Source: Streptomyces yatensis (GTDB lineage Bacteria > Actinomycetota > Actinomycetes > Streptomycetales > Streptomycetaceae). From it: a DNA stretch of 64,000 nt. Positions 44,901 to 53,183 of the stretch are shown here, piece by piece (position 1 is the first letter of the stretch; each line of letters begins with the position of its first letter). The notes below the pieces were generated by a model. It was not told the origin of the DNA, did no database searches, and was given only the letters and a program-made list of their open reading frames with translations. The stretch is from NCBI RefSeq assembly GCF_018069625.1, contig NZ_CP072941.1, forward strand, positions 1 through 64,000, written 5' to 3'. The translations under genes and the position numbers were made by a program.

Positions 44901-45969
44901 GCAGCGTCTTGGCGGCACGGCCGGTAGAGGTCGCCTTGCCGGTGACGTACACCTGCCCCGCGGGAGTTGCGGACAGGTCGAATTCCATCAGCCGGCCCTT
45001 GGCGAGGGAGGACGGCTCAGTCTTCGCGGCGCCGTTGCGCAGTTCCTCCGCCGTCACTCGGGAGACGGTCGCCGTGTCGTCCGCGGCCGCGCGCGCACTC
45101 TTGAGGGCCTTGGCATCGCGTGGCGTACGGTCGATGAAGGTGACGCCGCCGTCGGCGTCGGCCTTGAGCTCGAACGGGGTTGCCTTCGTGGTGGCGACCT
45201 CACGCACCGTGTCGCCGTTCACCTTGACGATGTGGTTACCGCGTGCCGCAGCGATGCCGCCGCTGACGGGGATGGCGGAGGTGACCTGGCCGGGCACGGT
45301 AGTTTTGGTCTCCACCTTGCCGGTGGCGGCGTCGACGGTGACCAGGCGGGTCTTCTCGCTCTTCGCCGAGTCGTCCGTCAGTGCGGTGAACACCGCATCA
45401 TCCCCGTGACCGCAGCCAGGAGAGAAGTAGCCGAGAGTTGCCTGGAAGGGCAGTTTGGTGATCGTTCCGCTGTCCAGGTCGACGACCGCGGTGAACGCAC
45501 CGCGCGTCATCATCTCGGGCTTGTTCGTGAAAGTACGCGGCGCGTAGGCGACGGCGGCGTACTTTCCGGAGGCGGTCACGCAGGCGTTGCCGATCCATGT
45601 GTCCGTGTCGAACCCGGTCTCCGACAGCGAAGCGGCGGTCCGCCAGCGGTAGCCGTCCTTCTCCACAGCGGTCAGGAGATGGAATCCGGTTCCGTCTCCC
45701 GAGGTCGTCCACGCTGTGTCATTCGACGTTCGGTAGTTCTTGCCGAGTGTCGCGGTTCGGTCCTTGACCGGGACCGACTGTGGCCGGTCTCCCGGCCTGG
45801 CACTGTCCGCATCGTCCGCGGCAGGGTTGCTCCAGCCGTTGGCGGCGTTCCGCGGAACGGCCGGGCCGTCGGCCGCGAACGCCTGGGCAGTGGTGGCGCC
45901 GGCGACGAGTGCCAGGGTGACGGCTGTGGTCACCGATAAGCGAGCACGTCTGCGTCTACTTCGTCTCAT
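41929..45969 (-). CDS. Large exported protein: beta-propeller-like, lytic transglycosylase-like and SGNH hydrolase
   Basis: A 1346-residue protein with a basic Sec/Tat-like signal (RRSRRRRARLSVTTAVTL, cleaved near AQAFAADG). Residues about 60-400 look like a beta-propeller (repeated VTVDAATGKV and FTALTDDS-type blades). Residues 500-760 are lysozyme-like: VMLGVTAQESNMWQAA with Glu541, GVTQVTDGM, and AYNAGYYPKS. A beta-sandwich follows (about 850-1010). The C-terminal SGNH hydrolase has GDSYSSGEGA with Ser1044, GGNDARF, and SFHPKPAGARLYAD with His1326. It probably cuts peptidoglycan and removes an acyl group from a cell-wall or extracellular polymer. Confidence 0.75.
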   Translation of the reverse strand: MRRSRRRRARLSVTTAVTLALVAGATTAQAFAADGPAVPRNAANGWSNPAADDADSARPGDRPQSVPVKDRTATLGKNYRTSNDTAWTTSGDGTGFHLLTAVEKDGYRWRTAASLSETGFDTDTWIGNACVTASGKYAAVAYAPRTFTNKPEMMTRGAFTAVVDLDSGTITKLPFQATLGYFSPGCGHGDDAVFTALTDDSAKSEKTRLVTVDAATGKVETKTTVPGQVTSAIPVSGGIAAARGNHIVKVNGDTVREVATTKATPFELKADADGGVTFIDRTPRDAKALKSARAAADDTATVSRVTAEELRNGAAKTEPSSLAKGRLMEFDLSATPAGQVYVTGKATSTGRAAKTLHNPGGLAKDALVSSRGQAAVTSRWADGKDSRIRPEEALTERTVRTTLKTLDTGRTAVLDAIPGDRIGGAKSARAGNETSPVLAAAGSDRRQRIGGTDEPDRYCSVPRGNAQKQAFQPTPRQIEWAVDQAVVGKLNKGATRAANWKNTGMAAYAPQTLFPLTTLKGGSGADWHVPAQVMLGVTAQESNMWQAARTVVPGVTGNALIGNYYGIKYSASGDQKDPWAINFADADCGYGVTQVTDGMRMHGKEKDHEKPKTTVQQEAVALDYSANIAAGVNILIEKWNDTRADGLTINGGDPKYIENWFYALWAYNAGYYPKSTAGSNSGKWGVGWTNNPANPLWKANRPPFLEAGGGKDDYSHASHPQDWPYEEKVIGWAARPISAMFAPGDFQPGYRAAWWNTTEARTRAKPPLGQFCNDSNNCDQFKIGTGASNDTGKGPCTLPGDVPGDPDASKNPLYLKCWYHEPASWKDCKNAECGNPIHRFDDTYPEQPDANSYPPRCNTGLPAGALIVDDLPNGTVPAGSSSRCGAVSSQGSFALDFATASGRIDMHQIGAGNGNHFWFAHTRSKIDDKDGGRLYVKGTWTLNSSKRGWMRVYAHMPDHGAHTRQATYLIGGTDSTSPYRVHPQRVLENKWVDLGVFNFTGTPTVSLDSDTQDGTGDEDIAWDSVAFQPLSAKPKNFVVAMGDSYSSGEGATEPGGKDYYAESDYYDKTEPKSKNSCHRSKIAWSRQATLPGYSKSIGALADSLDANMDYHFIACSGARTFNILNTGRSSELAQLKQGYLDQNTSLVTLSVGGNDARFTDIVKKCVLSTIWNCQAESLDNINPDNGEKTGGDTGRLEEWAPKWLHEQIRPRITATLKTIHDKAPNAEIVLMGYPRLLEDNGSCVLGMENVEGKWLNSVADILADEMKGAVDDANSQYKAKAVFSDPRGVFTGKAICGDPESVHGIVISGQAKADNDLPEPSMQSFHPKPAGARLYADSLEKTLKDE

Positions 45970-46223
45970 GCTTCAACTCCATACGTATGGATGCTTTACC
46001 GTCCCCGTGTCTTTCCACGCGCGGCCACGGATGGTGGCTGGGAGGAACACTGATCAAGGCGTCTACCGTTTTTCGGTTCGCCTGACGGGGCATTGGGAGA
46101 ATCCGTCCGAGGTCCTGGACGACTGGTTGGACGGTTTTCTGCGGACTCGCGACGTAGGTGAGCGTGCAGGCATGCCCCACTCATGCATGTATACACGGTG
46201 GGACATGGTGGAGATACCGACGC

Positions 46224-46258
46224 GGCGACTCCCGCGTCTTATTGACGCGGGAGTCGCC
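46224..46258 (-). terminator. Perfect hairpin terminator of the lipoprotein gene
   Basis: A 15-base perfect stem (46224-46238 with 46244-46258) around the loop TTATT, ending 7 bases from the stop of the minus-strand lipoprotein gene. Confidence 0.85.
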
Positions 46259-46264
46259 TCGGTA

Positions 46265-46918
46265 TCAGCGGAGATGCTTTGACTTGGTGCTCTTTACGAT
46301 GGTCACCTGGGGGTTCTTCGGAACCGGGCTCCCAGAATCCCGTGCGGTGAGTTCGGCGGGCCACGAAGTCCCGGGATACAGGCCGACCGCTTCGCTCTTC
46401 ATGCGAACCGTCGCATCAAAGCCATGATCGCCGGTAACGCGGACGGCGACTTCGTAGAACGCACGTTGATCGCCACGATTGGTGATCTTTATCGGCACCG
46501 TTAAAGCGGATCCGCTGCGTACGGGCTTGAAGACCGTCACATCCCCCTGCCTCGTCACAGGATGGCTGAAGTGCTCGCCTTCCTTGGGCTCCCCCGGCGT
46601 GACCGGAACGCCGCTTGGAGCCGCAGCGGCCCGTTCTTTGCCTGCCTCCTCTTGGGCTCTCTGCTCAGCCGTCTGAGGAGTGGGGGAGCTTCCTGCCGCT
46701 GATGCGGAAGGGTCGCCAGCGCCCGATGAGGAAGGTGATTCTGGGGCGTTCAAGGCCCTTGAGGGCGGTGCCGTGGCAGCGCTCGAGTCATCCCCATCGG
46801 CGCCGCACGCAGTGGTGAGGACGCCGGCTGACAACATCAGCACGGTGAGAGTGAGTGCCGAACCGCGTGCTCCCGGCCGACGGCGCGTGAGGGCGGAGTG
46901 TTGTGCCGGTGTGTGCAT
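46265..46918 (-). CDS. Lipoprotein of unknown function
   Basis: A 217-residue protein with a lipoprotein signal (LTLTVLMLSAGVLTTAC) and a Ser/Ala/Pro-rich low-complexity linker up to about residue 100. The C-terminal domain (about 110-217) looks like an Ig-type beta-sandwich (VPIKITNRGDQRAFYEVAVR, VTGDHGFDATVRM). It should be anchored on the outer face of the membrane. I recognise no named family. Confidence 0.7.
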   Translation of the reverse strand: MHTPAQHSALTRRRPGARGSALTLTVLMLSAGVLTTACGADGDDSSAATAPPSRALNAPESPSSSGAGDPSASAAGSSPTPQTAEQRAQEEAGKERAAAAPSGVPVTPGEPKEGEHFSHPVTRQGDVTVFKPVRSGSALTVPIKITNRGDQRAFYEVAVRVTGDHGFDATVRMKSEAVGLYPGTSWPAELTARDSGSPVPKNPQVTIVKSTKSKHLR

Positions 46919-47001
46919 GTTTCCGTTCCACTGCTAGGCAACGTGACTTGGACCTGATTATCGTGCGGTCGACGCACAATTCTCGTGCGCAGGGTCAATT
47001 C

Positions 47002-47523
47002 TCAGCCGCAGAAGGGGCCGCGTACCGCGTCGATGATCGCCACGCCGCTGCTGTTCTTCATGATCGCAGTGATCTCGGGACAGTTGTTCATGCGTACCGG
47101 ACCGGCGTACTGAGTGAAGTTTCCCTCATCGGTGTCGCACCTGGGGCTGGACACCTTGTTCTCGCAGATCTTGAGCTTCATGTACCTGGCGCCCTCGAGG
47201 TTGTTGTCGAAGAGCGCACAGGCGTAGTTGCTCGGTCCGGTACCACCCTTGACATAGCTGAAAAGGGTCCCGAACCTCCGATCGTCAGGCAGCAGATCGA
47301 CGCTGTAGAGCTCGTAGCCCGATCCGCAGAGAACGGCCATCGCTTGGACCTTCTCGGGATTTTGCGCAGCGATTGCACGCGTGGTGGCGTCGGCCTGAGC
47401 CGAAACCTTGACGCTGGGCTGCGACGTGTCAGCGGCCACTGCTTGCGGGGCAATCAGCCCCAGGGCAGCAATCGAAACCGCTGCTACAGCGGCGCCTAAG
47501 CCAGACCTCCGGCTGCTGGTCAT
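47002..47523 (-). CDS. Small exported cysteine-rich protein, unknown
   Basis: 173 residues, with GGGAGGGGAC 6 bases before the ATG. A signal peptide (SGLGAAVAAVSIAALGLIAP, QAVAA) precedes a mature domain with six Cys (VLCGSG, YACALF, KICENK, PRCDTD, NNCPEI, PFCG), which could form three disulfides. The family is unknown; extracellular location is inferred from the signal and cysteines. Confidence 0.65.
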   Translation of the reverse strand: MTSSRRSGLGAAVAAVSIAALGLIAPQAVAADTSQPSVKVSAQADATTRAIAAQNPEKVQAMAVLCGSGYELYSVDLLPDDRRFGTLFSYVKGGTGPSNYACALFDNNLEGARYMKLKICENKVSSPRCDTDEGNFTQYAGPVRMNNCPEITAIMKNSSGVAIIDAVRGPFCG

Positions 47524-48313
47524 ACGTGTCCCCTCCCATGAAGTGAAACAGAATCAGGACTGCGCGAAGAAAACTCGCTTGAACCCCCCGGTTCAGACGC
47601 GCGGCAGCCCTTGAAGGCGGGCCTGAGACTACGGATCGAATGAGATTCCGAAAAGACTGGCGACCGACGACCACCCACGCCAGCCCGCCTTTTGGTGACC
47701 TACGGTAACGACACCTGCCCCCGCGAGGTCCACCGCAACAAATCACCTCAGCAGATGAGGTCTAAACCACTACCAACAGTCACTCTGTGTCCTTCGTCAC
47801 AAACGGCATCGTCTGCAGTCAGGCATCACTCTTCACCGAGATGTAGCGCTAGCTGGGCTGCTGCGATGACGTGTCCGCCTTGCACTATTGACGACGCGGT
47901 CAGCGAGATCCGCCGCCCCGATCGGCTCAAGAGCGCGGTCCAGCTCCAGGGGCGCGTCGGTTACCGGGACCGCGGGCATGTGCCTCCGCAGCCGACGCAG
48001 CGGGGTCACCACTGTGCCGTCGGCCCGGAACGGAGTAGTCAGCAAGCACCATGCCCAGCCGACGGGCATGCGCCTGCGGTACCTGGTCGGAGAGCACCGG
48101 CGCGATGGAGCCTCCCGGTCCTCTGATCGGAATTCATCCGCACCCCGGCGCAGTTGCTCCAGGCGGTGCATGCCATGCAGCTTGAGGCCGACGGCCTCTC
48201 CTCGCATCGACGTGAGGTTGTGGAGTTCCTCTATGGCGATCGCCTGGTTCTGATACGGCATGCGTGCCGACTAGGGTCTATGCCGTCTGCTGGCCTGCTG
48301 TGAGAGGTATCTG
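47524..48313. other. Long spacer with a regulator remnant
   Basis: No intact gene. A 9-base inverted repeat with a long loop (47614-47622 with 47683-47691) is present but weak. The only coding-like stretch is an XRE fragment at 48130-48250. Confidence 0.4.
48130..48250 (+). pseudogene. XRE-regulator fragment
   Basis: Frame 1 encodes EFIRTPAQLLQAVHAMQLEA then DGLSSHRREVVEFLYGDRLV, nearly identical in pattern to EFIHTPAQLLQSMRAMQLEA of the regulator at 35579-36250. A TGA at 48124 closes the frame just upstream and no start exists, so only a short internal part of a duplicated or related gene remains. Confidence 0.55.
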
Positions 48314-49192
48314 ATGTCTGAGCCTGCCTCGGATCCTTCCGTGGCTCATTTTGGGACGGATGGGATGCGCCGGTTCAGCGTTTCCGGTGTGTATGGGGCC
48401 CGGCTGCCCGAGGCTGTCCTCGAGAGGCTTGAAGGCTCGGGTGTGCCGTTGCACGTTGCCCCGTACTTCACAGCCGCCAGCCCGTCAGACGCCATCTCCC
48501 TCGCCGTCTTCGCCGGCCACCACAATCTGCCTGCGCCGTCTGCCGAGATGGAGGGGTGGGTGCGGATCGGGACGGACGGCTATGCCCAGCTGTGCGTGCG
48601 GCCTGATGGCGCCGTGCAGGCAGTGCTTCTCGGACATGACGAGGAGGATGTGTTCGTCAGTTCTGACGTTGCCGCGTTCACTGCGGCGCTTGCGGTGCTT
48701 GATCGCCGGATGCCGGTGATCGCCGCCTCCCCTGGGCTGGGGGTGGCCGCAGCGGCCTTTCGGGAGCTGAACGCGGAGTTGCGCCAGCTCGATGATGCCG
48801 CGTTCGTGGAGCGCGAGAGCTGGTGGCGGCGGGTCCTGGACGATGTGCGGCACACTCTCAACTTCCCGTTCTCGTCGGCGTTCGAGTACATCGACGCTGC
48901 GGGCGGAAAGCAGATCGTGACGGACGCGACCGGGCCGGGGCGTGCCCATCCGGAGGAGTTGGTGTGGCAGCGCCTGTCCGCCGAGGGCGTTGCTCCCGAG
49001 CAGGTGCGCCGGGTGTACTGCGAGCTGGCGCCGTGCATGATGCCGGGGCACTATTGCGCGGTGTGGCTGCAGCGTACTTTTCCGCATGCGGAATTCACGC
49101 ACAGCTTTGACTACGGCTCCGACGCGGATTCGCGTGAGGAGGGTCTCAGGGGGCTGATCACGTTCGCCGCCCAGCAGGCAGAGCGTCAGTGA
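48314..49192 (+). CDS. SUKH-4-like and nucleic-acid-deaminase-like fusion
   Basis: A 292-residue protein. Residues 15-155 resemble SUKH-4 immunity proteins (VLERLEGSGVPLHVAPYF, VRIGTDGYAQLC, FVSSDVAAFTAAL). Residues 180-290 carry a cytidine-deaminase-like zinc site: His212-Pro-Glu214 (HPE) and PC-x6-C with Cys241 and Cys248 (CELAPCMMPGHYCAVWL). The active-site pattern is complete, so it could be a deaminase, a deaminase decoy or a toxin with built-in immunity. The next gene, an ATPase-WD40, overlaps it by 4 bases (GTGA at 49189-49192) and must be its partner. Confidence 0.65.
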   Translation: MSEPASDPSVAHFGTDGMRRFSVSGVYGARLPEAVLERLEGSGVPLHVAPYFTAASPSDAISLAVFAGHHNLPAPSAEMEGWVRIGTDGYAQLCVRPDGAVQAVLLGHDEEDVFVSSDVAAFTAALAVLDRRMPVIAASPGLGVAAAAFRELNAELRQLDDAAFVERESWWRRVLDDVRHTLNFPFSSAFEYIDAAGGKQIVTDATGPGRAHPEELVWQRLSAEGVAPEQVRRVYCELAPCMMPGHYCAVWLQRTFPHAEFTHSFDYGSDADSREEGLRGLITFAAQQAERQ

Positions 49193-50896
49193 ACGACCAG
49201 AAGTGGGAGCGTCCTGCGGCCGGGCGGGAGCCGGCGGCGGCTGCTTTGCTGGCGTGGCTGGCCGACCCGGCGGCACCTCGGATGTGCCTGGTCACGGGGA
49301 GCACTGGCTGCGGTAAGTCCGCCTTGCTGGCCTGGTTGGTGGCGCATGGATCGCGTCCCGGTACGCCGCCGGAGCGCCGGGTGCACGCGGTGGTCCCGTT
49401 GCAGGGCCTTGGGGTGCGAGGGGCAGTGTGGATGCTGGCTGATCAGCTGGGGGTGGTCGCACGCGCTCCCGGGGAGTTGGTGGCAGCTCTGGCAGCCGAC
49501 GAGCGGGCGGTCACGATCGTATTGCCGGATCTGGATGGTTCCGCGGCCCCTGAGGAACTTGGCGATCTCGCGGTGGCGCTGGTGGGGCTTGGGCACGTAC
49601 GTCTGCTGGTCGAAGCGGTCAGCGGCAGTCCCGCGGCCCTACGGTTGGGCTCGCGCGCGCCTGCCGTGATGGACCTCGATCATGGTCAGTGGACCGATCT
49701 TGAGCGCTTGGCGGCCTGGCGGGCCGCTATGCCCATGACCGCACCGTCTCCGGAGCCGGACGCGGAAGCCACTGAGGGAGGAAGCCAGCCGGATTTAGAT
49801 GATCCCGCCCAGGTCATCAGCGGAGACCCGCTGAAGGTGACCACCTGGTACGAGACCAGCTACACGGATCACGCAGGGCTGCGTACCGCCTGGCTGCGCG
49901 CCGGCCAGTCCCTCAGCAACGAGTCACGCCCACCCCACCGTGCACTGGTCCTCCAGGCTGCCCTCGGTGACAGGGCCGACCCGCGGCTGTCAGAGGATCT
50001 GTCGGCGCTTGCTGCCGACGCTCCCTGGCGCATGGTCTGGAGCCGGGTCAGCGGCGATGTCAGCCCTCCGTGGCCCGGTCCCGCCTTCGCGCTGGCGGCT
50101 GGGCACGGAGTGCCTTGAGGGCGAGCTCCTGGTGGCCGACCATAAGGGTGTCGTGCGCAGGATCAGCGCGGCTGACGGGAGCCCCTCAGGCCGCCTGCCG
50201 CGGCCCATTCCTTCGGCGGGCACGCTGACCACGCTGCCGGACGGGACGGTGCTCGCGCTGGACCGGCAGGGCCATCTGGACGTTGAGCGCGTCCCTTCGG
50301 CACCGAGGCCCTCGGGGATCGAGGCCTTTTTGTCCAGTAAGCCAACGCCTGTCGAGCAGTTGGCCGAGACGGCGCGGGAGCATCTGTCCCGGCATCCCGG
50401 CCGCGCCCTGGGAGCATCCTTCACGTGCCTGGCTGCTGGTGACAGCACCGGCTCCGTCCATGCTTTCGGTCCGCAGAGCACGGTGCCTCAGCCCTGTGTG
50501 GCCTCTCTGCATCGGGGGCCGGTGACTGCACTGGCCGTCCTTGAGCTGGGGGTGTCCGAGGGCGAGGAAGCTGTGCCGTTGCTGTACAGCGGCGGGGTGG
50601 ATGGCCTGGTGCGTGCCTGGTCCCCCGGCAGAGAGCCGCTGGATTCTCCTGTTGCCGCCCGGCCGTTTCCGGTCACGGCGTTGACTGCCACGCGGACCTC
50701 TGGCGGAGCCGTACTGGCCATCGCGTGGGCGGATGGCCTGGTTGAGTACCACGTTCCGGGCTCCGGGCAGGTGCGTACTTTCCGTCCCGGCCCGCCGGTC
50801 CTTTCGCTCGCGGCAACTGCCGCTGGTCAGCTGGTGGTTGGCACTGACGAGATGGTCGTGTGTCTGCGTCCCGTTGGTGTGGGAGCAGGGGCTTGA
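49189..50896 (+). pseudogene. P-loop ATPase-WD40 protein, frameshifted
   Basis: Frame 1 from GTG 49189 runs to 50118 (309 residues) and holds a P-loop NTPase: Walker A GSTGCGKSALL (37-47) and a Walker B-like TIVLPDLDGS. Near 50100-50112 the coding sense moves to frame 2, which continues CLEGELLVADHKGVVRRI and WD40-like blades (LLYSGGVDGLVRAWSPG, LAIAWADGLVEYHVPG) to 50896. Joined, about 568 residues form an ATPase with a C-terminal propeller. A frameshift mutation or an indel error splits it. Confidence 0.65.
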
Positions 50897-50921
50897 TCTG
50901 CGCGGTAGTTGCTTGACGCCA

Positions 50922-50937
50922 TGTCATTTATATGACA
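50922..50937. promoter_or_regulatory. Palindromic operator-like site before the toxin gene
   Basis: TGTCATTTATATGACA is a perfect 6-base inverted repeat around TTAT, an A+T-rich island in very GC-rich DNA, 52 bases before the proposed GTG start. A TTGACG hexamer lies just upstream (50913-50918). Confidence 0.55.
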
Positions 50938-50973
50938 AGTGTGGGCTGGTTGGCTTTACGGGGGGACCAGGAC

Positions 50974-52500
50974 GTGGGGAAGAAGCTGCCCGACGACCTC
51001 GTCGAGGTGCTCGACCTCGTCGGCGTCGCATGGCCCAATATCGACGAAGACGAAGTCCGCGACACCGCGAAGGACTACCGCCACCTGGCCGACGGCATCC
51101 GCGATGTCATCGTGGAAGGCAACAAGGCCTGTTCCCACCTCGTCGCCGGCCGCAGCAAGGGCAAGACCGTCGACGCCATCGACCGGCGCTGGGGCAAGCT
51201 GACCACCAAGGACCTGTCCACGTTCGTCAAAGCGCTCGACGCTCTCGCCGACGCTCTCGACGACTGCGCGGGTTTCATCGAAGGCTGCAAGATCGCGTGC
51301 ATCGCCGAACTGAGCGCCACCGCTGCGACCGCTACCGCAGGCATCATCGGCATGTTCTTCACCGCCGGCCTGAGCGGCCTGCTCAGCGCCGGCGCCATCG
51401 CCGCCTGCCGCCTGGCCCTGCACGAGGCAATCAACCACGCCATCTCCGAGATCGCCTCGATCGTCACCGACAAGATCGAGCTGGTAATCCTCGACAAGAT
51501 CGAGGCCCTGTTCACCGATCAGCTCGACGCCCACGACGACAACGACCTCTCCCGCTACGCCGCCGGCAGCGCCGATATGGCGCAGGACCTGGTCATCGAG
51601 TTCGACGAGTTCGAGAAGGCCTCAGGCGGCTACGACGAGACCAAGCGCAACTTCGACAAGAAGAAGAGCCTTCACAAGACGGGCGGATCCAAGCGCCGCA
51701 GCTCGGTGAAGAAAGACAGCCGCTTCCACAAGCTGGCCACCGTGATGGACAAGGCCGAGGACGCCGTCGACAAGAAGGCCGACGAGACCGTCCACGTCCT
51801 GGAGAAGCACGGCGGCAAGATCGACGAGAGCAAGAAGGGGCACAAGAAGAACGACGAGAAGACCAAAGAGGAAATCGACAGGTGCAGGGGCGATAACGAC
51901 ACGCGCATGTACCTGCTCAGTACCGACGGAACCGTCCAGCGTCTGGACGCCGACGGCGATCTGCACCGCCTCGACAGCACCGACAAGGACCGTCTCGGCG
52001 GCATCCTCGACAACGGCAAGGTGTGGCGTCCCCAAACACGGCGCGATCAAGACGACACCAAAGTTCCCAACACCCACACCGGGAAGGTCCGCTCCACCAA
52101 GGTCGACCCCTACACGGACGAACTCGGGCAGACCACCCAAGCCGCCCGTTATGCGCGTAACGACTACAGCGGGAACAATTACGCCGCAGGCCGCTACATC
52201 GACCCTGACGGCAAAGGAGAGAGCATCCTCGTCGGCTACAGCGAGAAGAGCATGCACTCCGAACGCTCCATCGGCTATCCCCTCCTGCACAACGGGAAGC
52301 AATCAGGCCTCAAAGAAGTCTTCACCGAACGCGAGCCCTGTCAGCTCAAACCCAGCTGCGACCGGTGGCTGGACCGTCACTTCCCGCAGGCCAAGACGGT
52401 GCATCACACGAACGACTACGACCAGACCGTCCCCCGGCATCGCCGTGACCTGGAGCACCAGAAATATATGGAGGAGCTCCAGAAAGCCCACGGCCGCTAG
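50974..52500 (+). CDS. Polymorphic toxin with C-terminal nucleic-acid deaminase domain
   Basis: About 508 residues from GTG 50974, which has a GGGGGGA site; the in-frame ATG at 50932 would place the palindromic operator inside the gene. The N-terminal 110 residues (WPNIDEDEVRDTAKDYRHLA) resemble the trafficking region of type VII-exported toxins, followed by a hydrophobic region (about 105-150) and a very Lys/Asp-rich linker (210-300). The C-terminus (375-508) is a deaminase: His428-Ser-Glu430 and PC-x5-C with Cys456 and Cys462, of the SCP1.201/XOO_2897 class. It probably edits DNA or RNA bases of rival cells. The immunity gene follows after 45 bases. Confidence 0.72.
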   Translation: MGKKLPDDLVEVLDLVGVAWPNIDEDEVRDTAKDYRHLADGIRDVIVEGNKACSHLVAGRSKGKTVDAIDRRWGKLTTKDLSTFVKALDALADALDDCAGFIEGCKIACIAELSATAATATAGIIGMFFTAGLSGLLSAGAIAACRLALHEAINHAISEIASIVTDKIELVILDKIEALFTDQLDAHDDNDLSRYAAGSADMAQDLVIEFDEFEKASGGYDETKRNFDKKKSLHKTGGSKRRSSVKKDSRFHKLATVMDKAEDAVDKKADETVHVLEKHGGKIDESKKGHKKNDEKTKEEIDRCRGDNDTRMYLLSTDGTVQRLDADGDLHRLDSTDKDRLGGILDNGKVWRPQTRRDQDDTKVPNTHTGKVRSTKVDPYTDELGQTTQAARYARNDYSGNNYAAGRYIDPDGKGESILVGYSEKSMHSERSIGYPLLHNGKQSGLKEVFTEREPCQLKPSCDRWLDRHFPQAKTVHHTNDYDQTVPRHRRDLEHQKYMEELQKAHGR

Positions 52501-52545
52501 TATCGGCCTCCACTCCCCCGTAACGAAACACACTGAGGTCCCCGC

Positions 52546-53100
52546 ATGAGCTTCGCTGTCTCCCCGGACGAACTCATCAGCACGTTCGGCTTGTCGGGCG
52601 TCGTGTACTTCCCGCGCTACGAGTCACCGCACAACCGCCTCAACACACGGACCGCCAGCTTCCTCAGCAGCGTCGGCCTCCCGGATGAGGAGTGGTTCAA
52701 GTCCAAGGCCAGCGTCGGCCAGGACGAGTCGGTCAGCCTGGCCGAGTGGTTCGGACCTGAGGACGGCACCCTGCCCAAGGAGTGCCAGGCATGGCTGGTA
52801 CTCGGCTACTTCTCCGCCTCCGTCATCGCCCTCGACCCCGAGAACGGCAAGGTGTACGCATTCGGCGAGGGTGAACCCCTGGACTCCTACACACAGCTCC
52901 ACCGCGACGTCGAGTCCCTCGTCTACGCCCTGCACCTGTTCAAAAAGTTCGACGAACAAGAGCGGGATGACGACGCCGACATCGAAGAGCAAGCCGACCA
53001 GCTGCGAGCGCAGATCGAAGCCTTCGACACACTGCCGTTTGAAAACGAGCAATCACAGTGGAACCTCATCCTCGACGAGGTCATCGAAGGCATCTGGTAG
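52546..53100 (+). CDS. SUKH-type immunity protein
   Basis: A 184-residue protein with SUKH-4-like order: LISTFGLSGVVYFPR, then SSVGLPDEEWFKSK, ECQAWLVLGYFSASVIALDP and a C-terminal acidic helix. SUKH proteins bind and neutralise the toxin encoded next to them. It lies 45 bases after the deaminase toxin on the same strand, as usual for such pairs. The ATG has a GAGG-type site. Confidence 0.7.
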   Translation: MSFAVSPDELISTFGLSGVVYFPRYESPHNRLNTRTASFLSSVGLPDEEWFKSKASVGQDESVSLAEWFGPEDGTLPKECQAWLVLGYFSASVIALDPENGKVYAFGEGEPLDSYTQLHRDVESLVYALHLFKKFDEQERDDDADIEEQADQLRAQIEAFDTLPFENEQSQWNLILDEVIEGIW

Positions 53101-53183
53101 ACAGACACTGGAACCACCCCGCTGCTGGGCGGCGAACCGTGCGCTGGGGGGGTACCACTGCGTGCGTCGAAGTCTGCCTGGAG

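Noticed and set aside
43456..45939. 827-residue plus-strand open frame
   Set aside because: It is the antisense shadow of the large exported SGNH gene; composition is Gly/Val/Arg repeats without domains, and the minus strand has a signal peptide and catalytic motifs.
49940..50896. Independent 318-residue gene beginning at 49940
   Set aside because: Its first 50 residues are an out-of-frame reading of the ATPase gene; only the part after about 50105 is coding-like and it continues the same protein after a frameshift.
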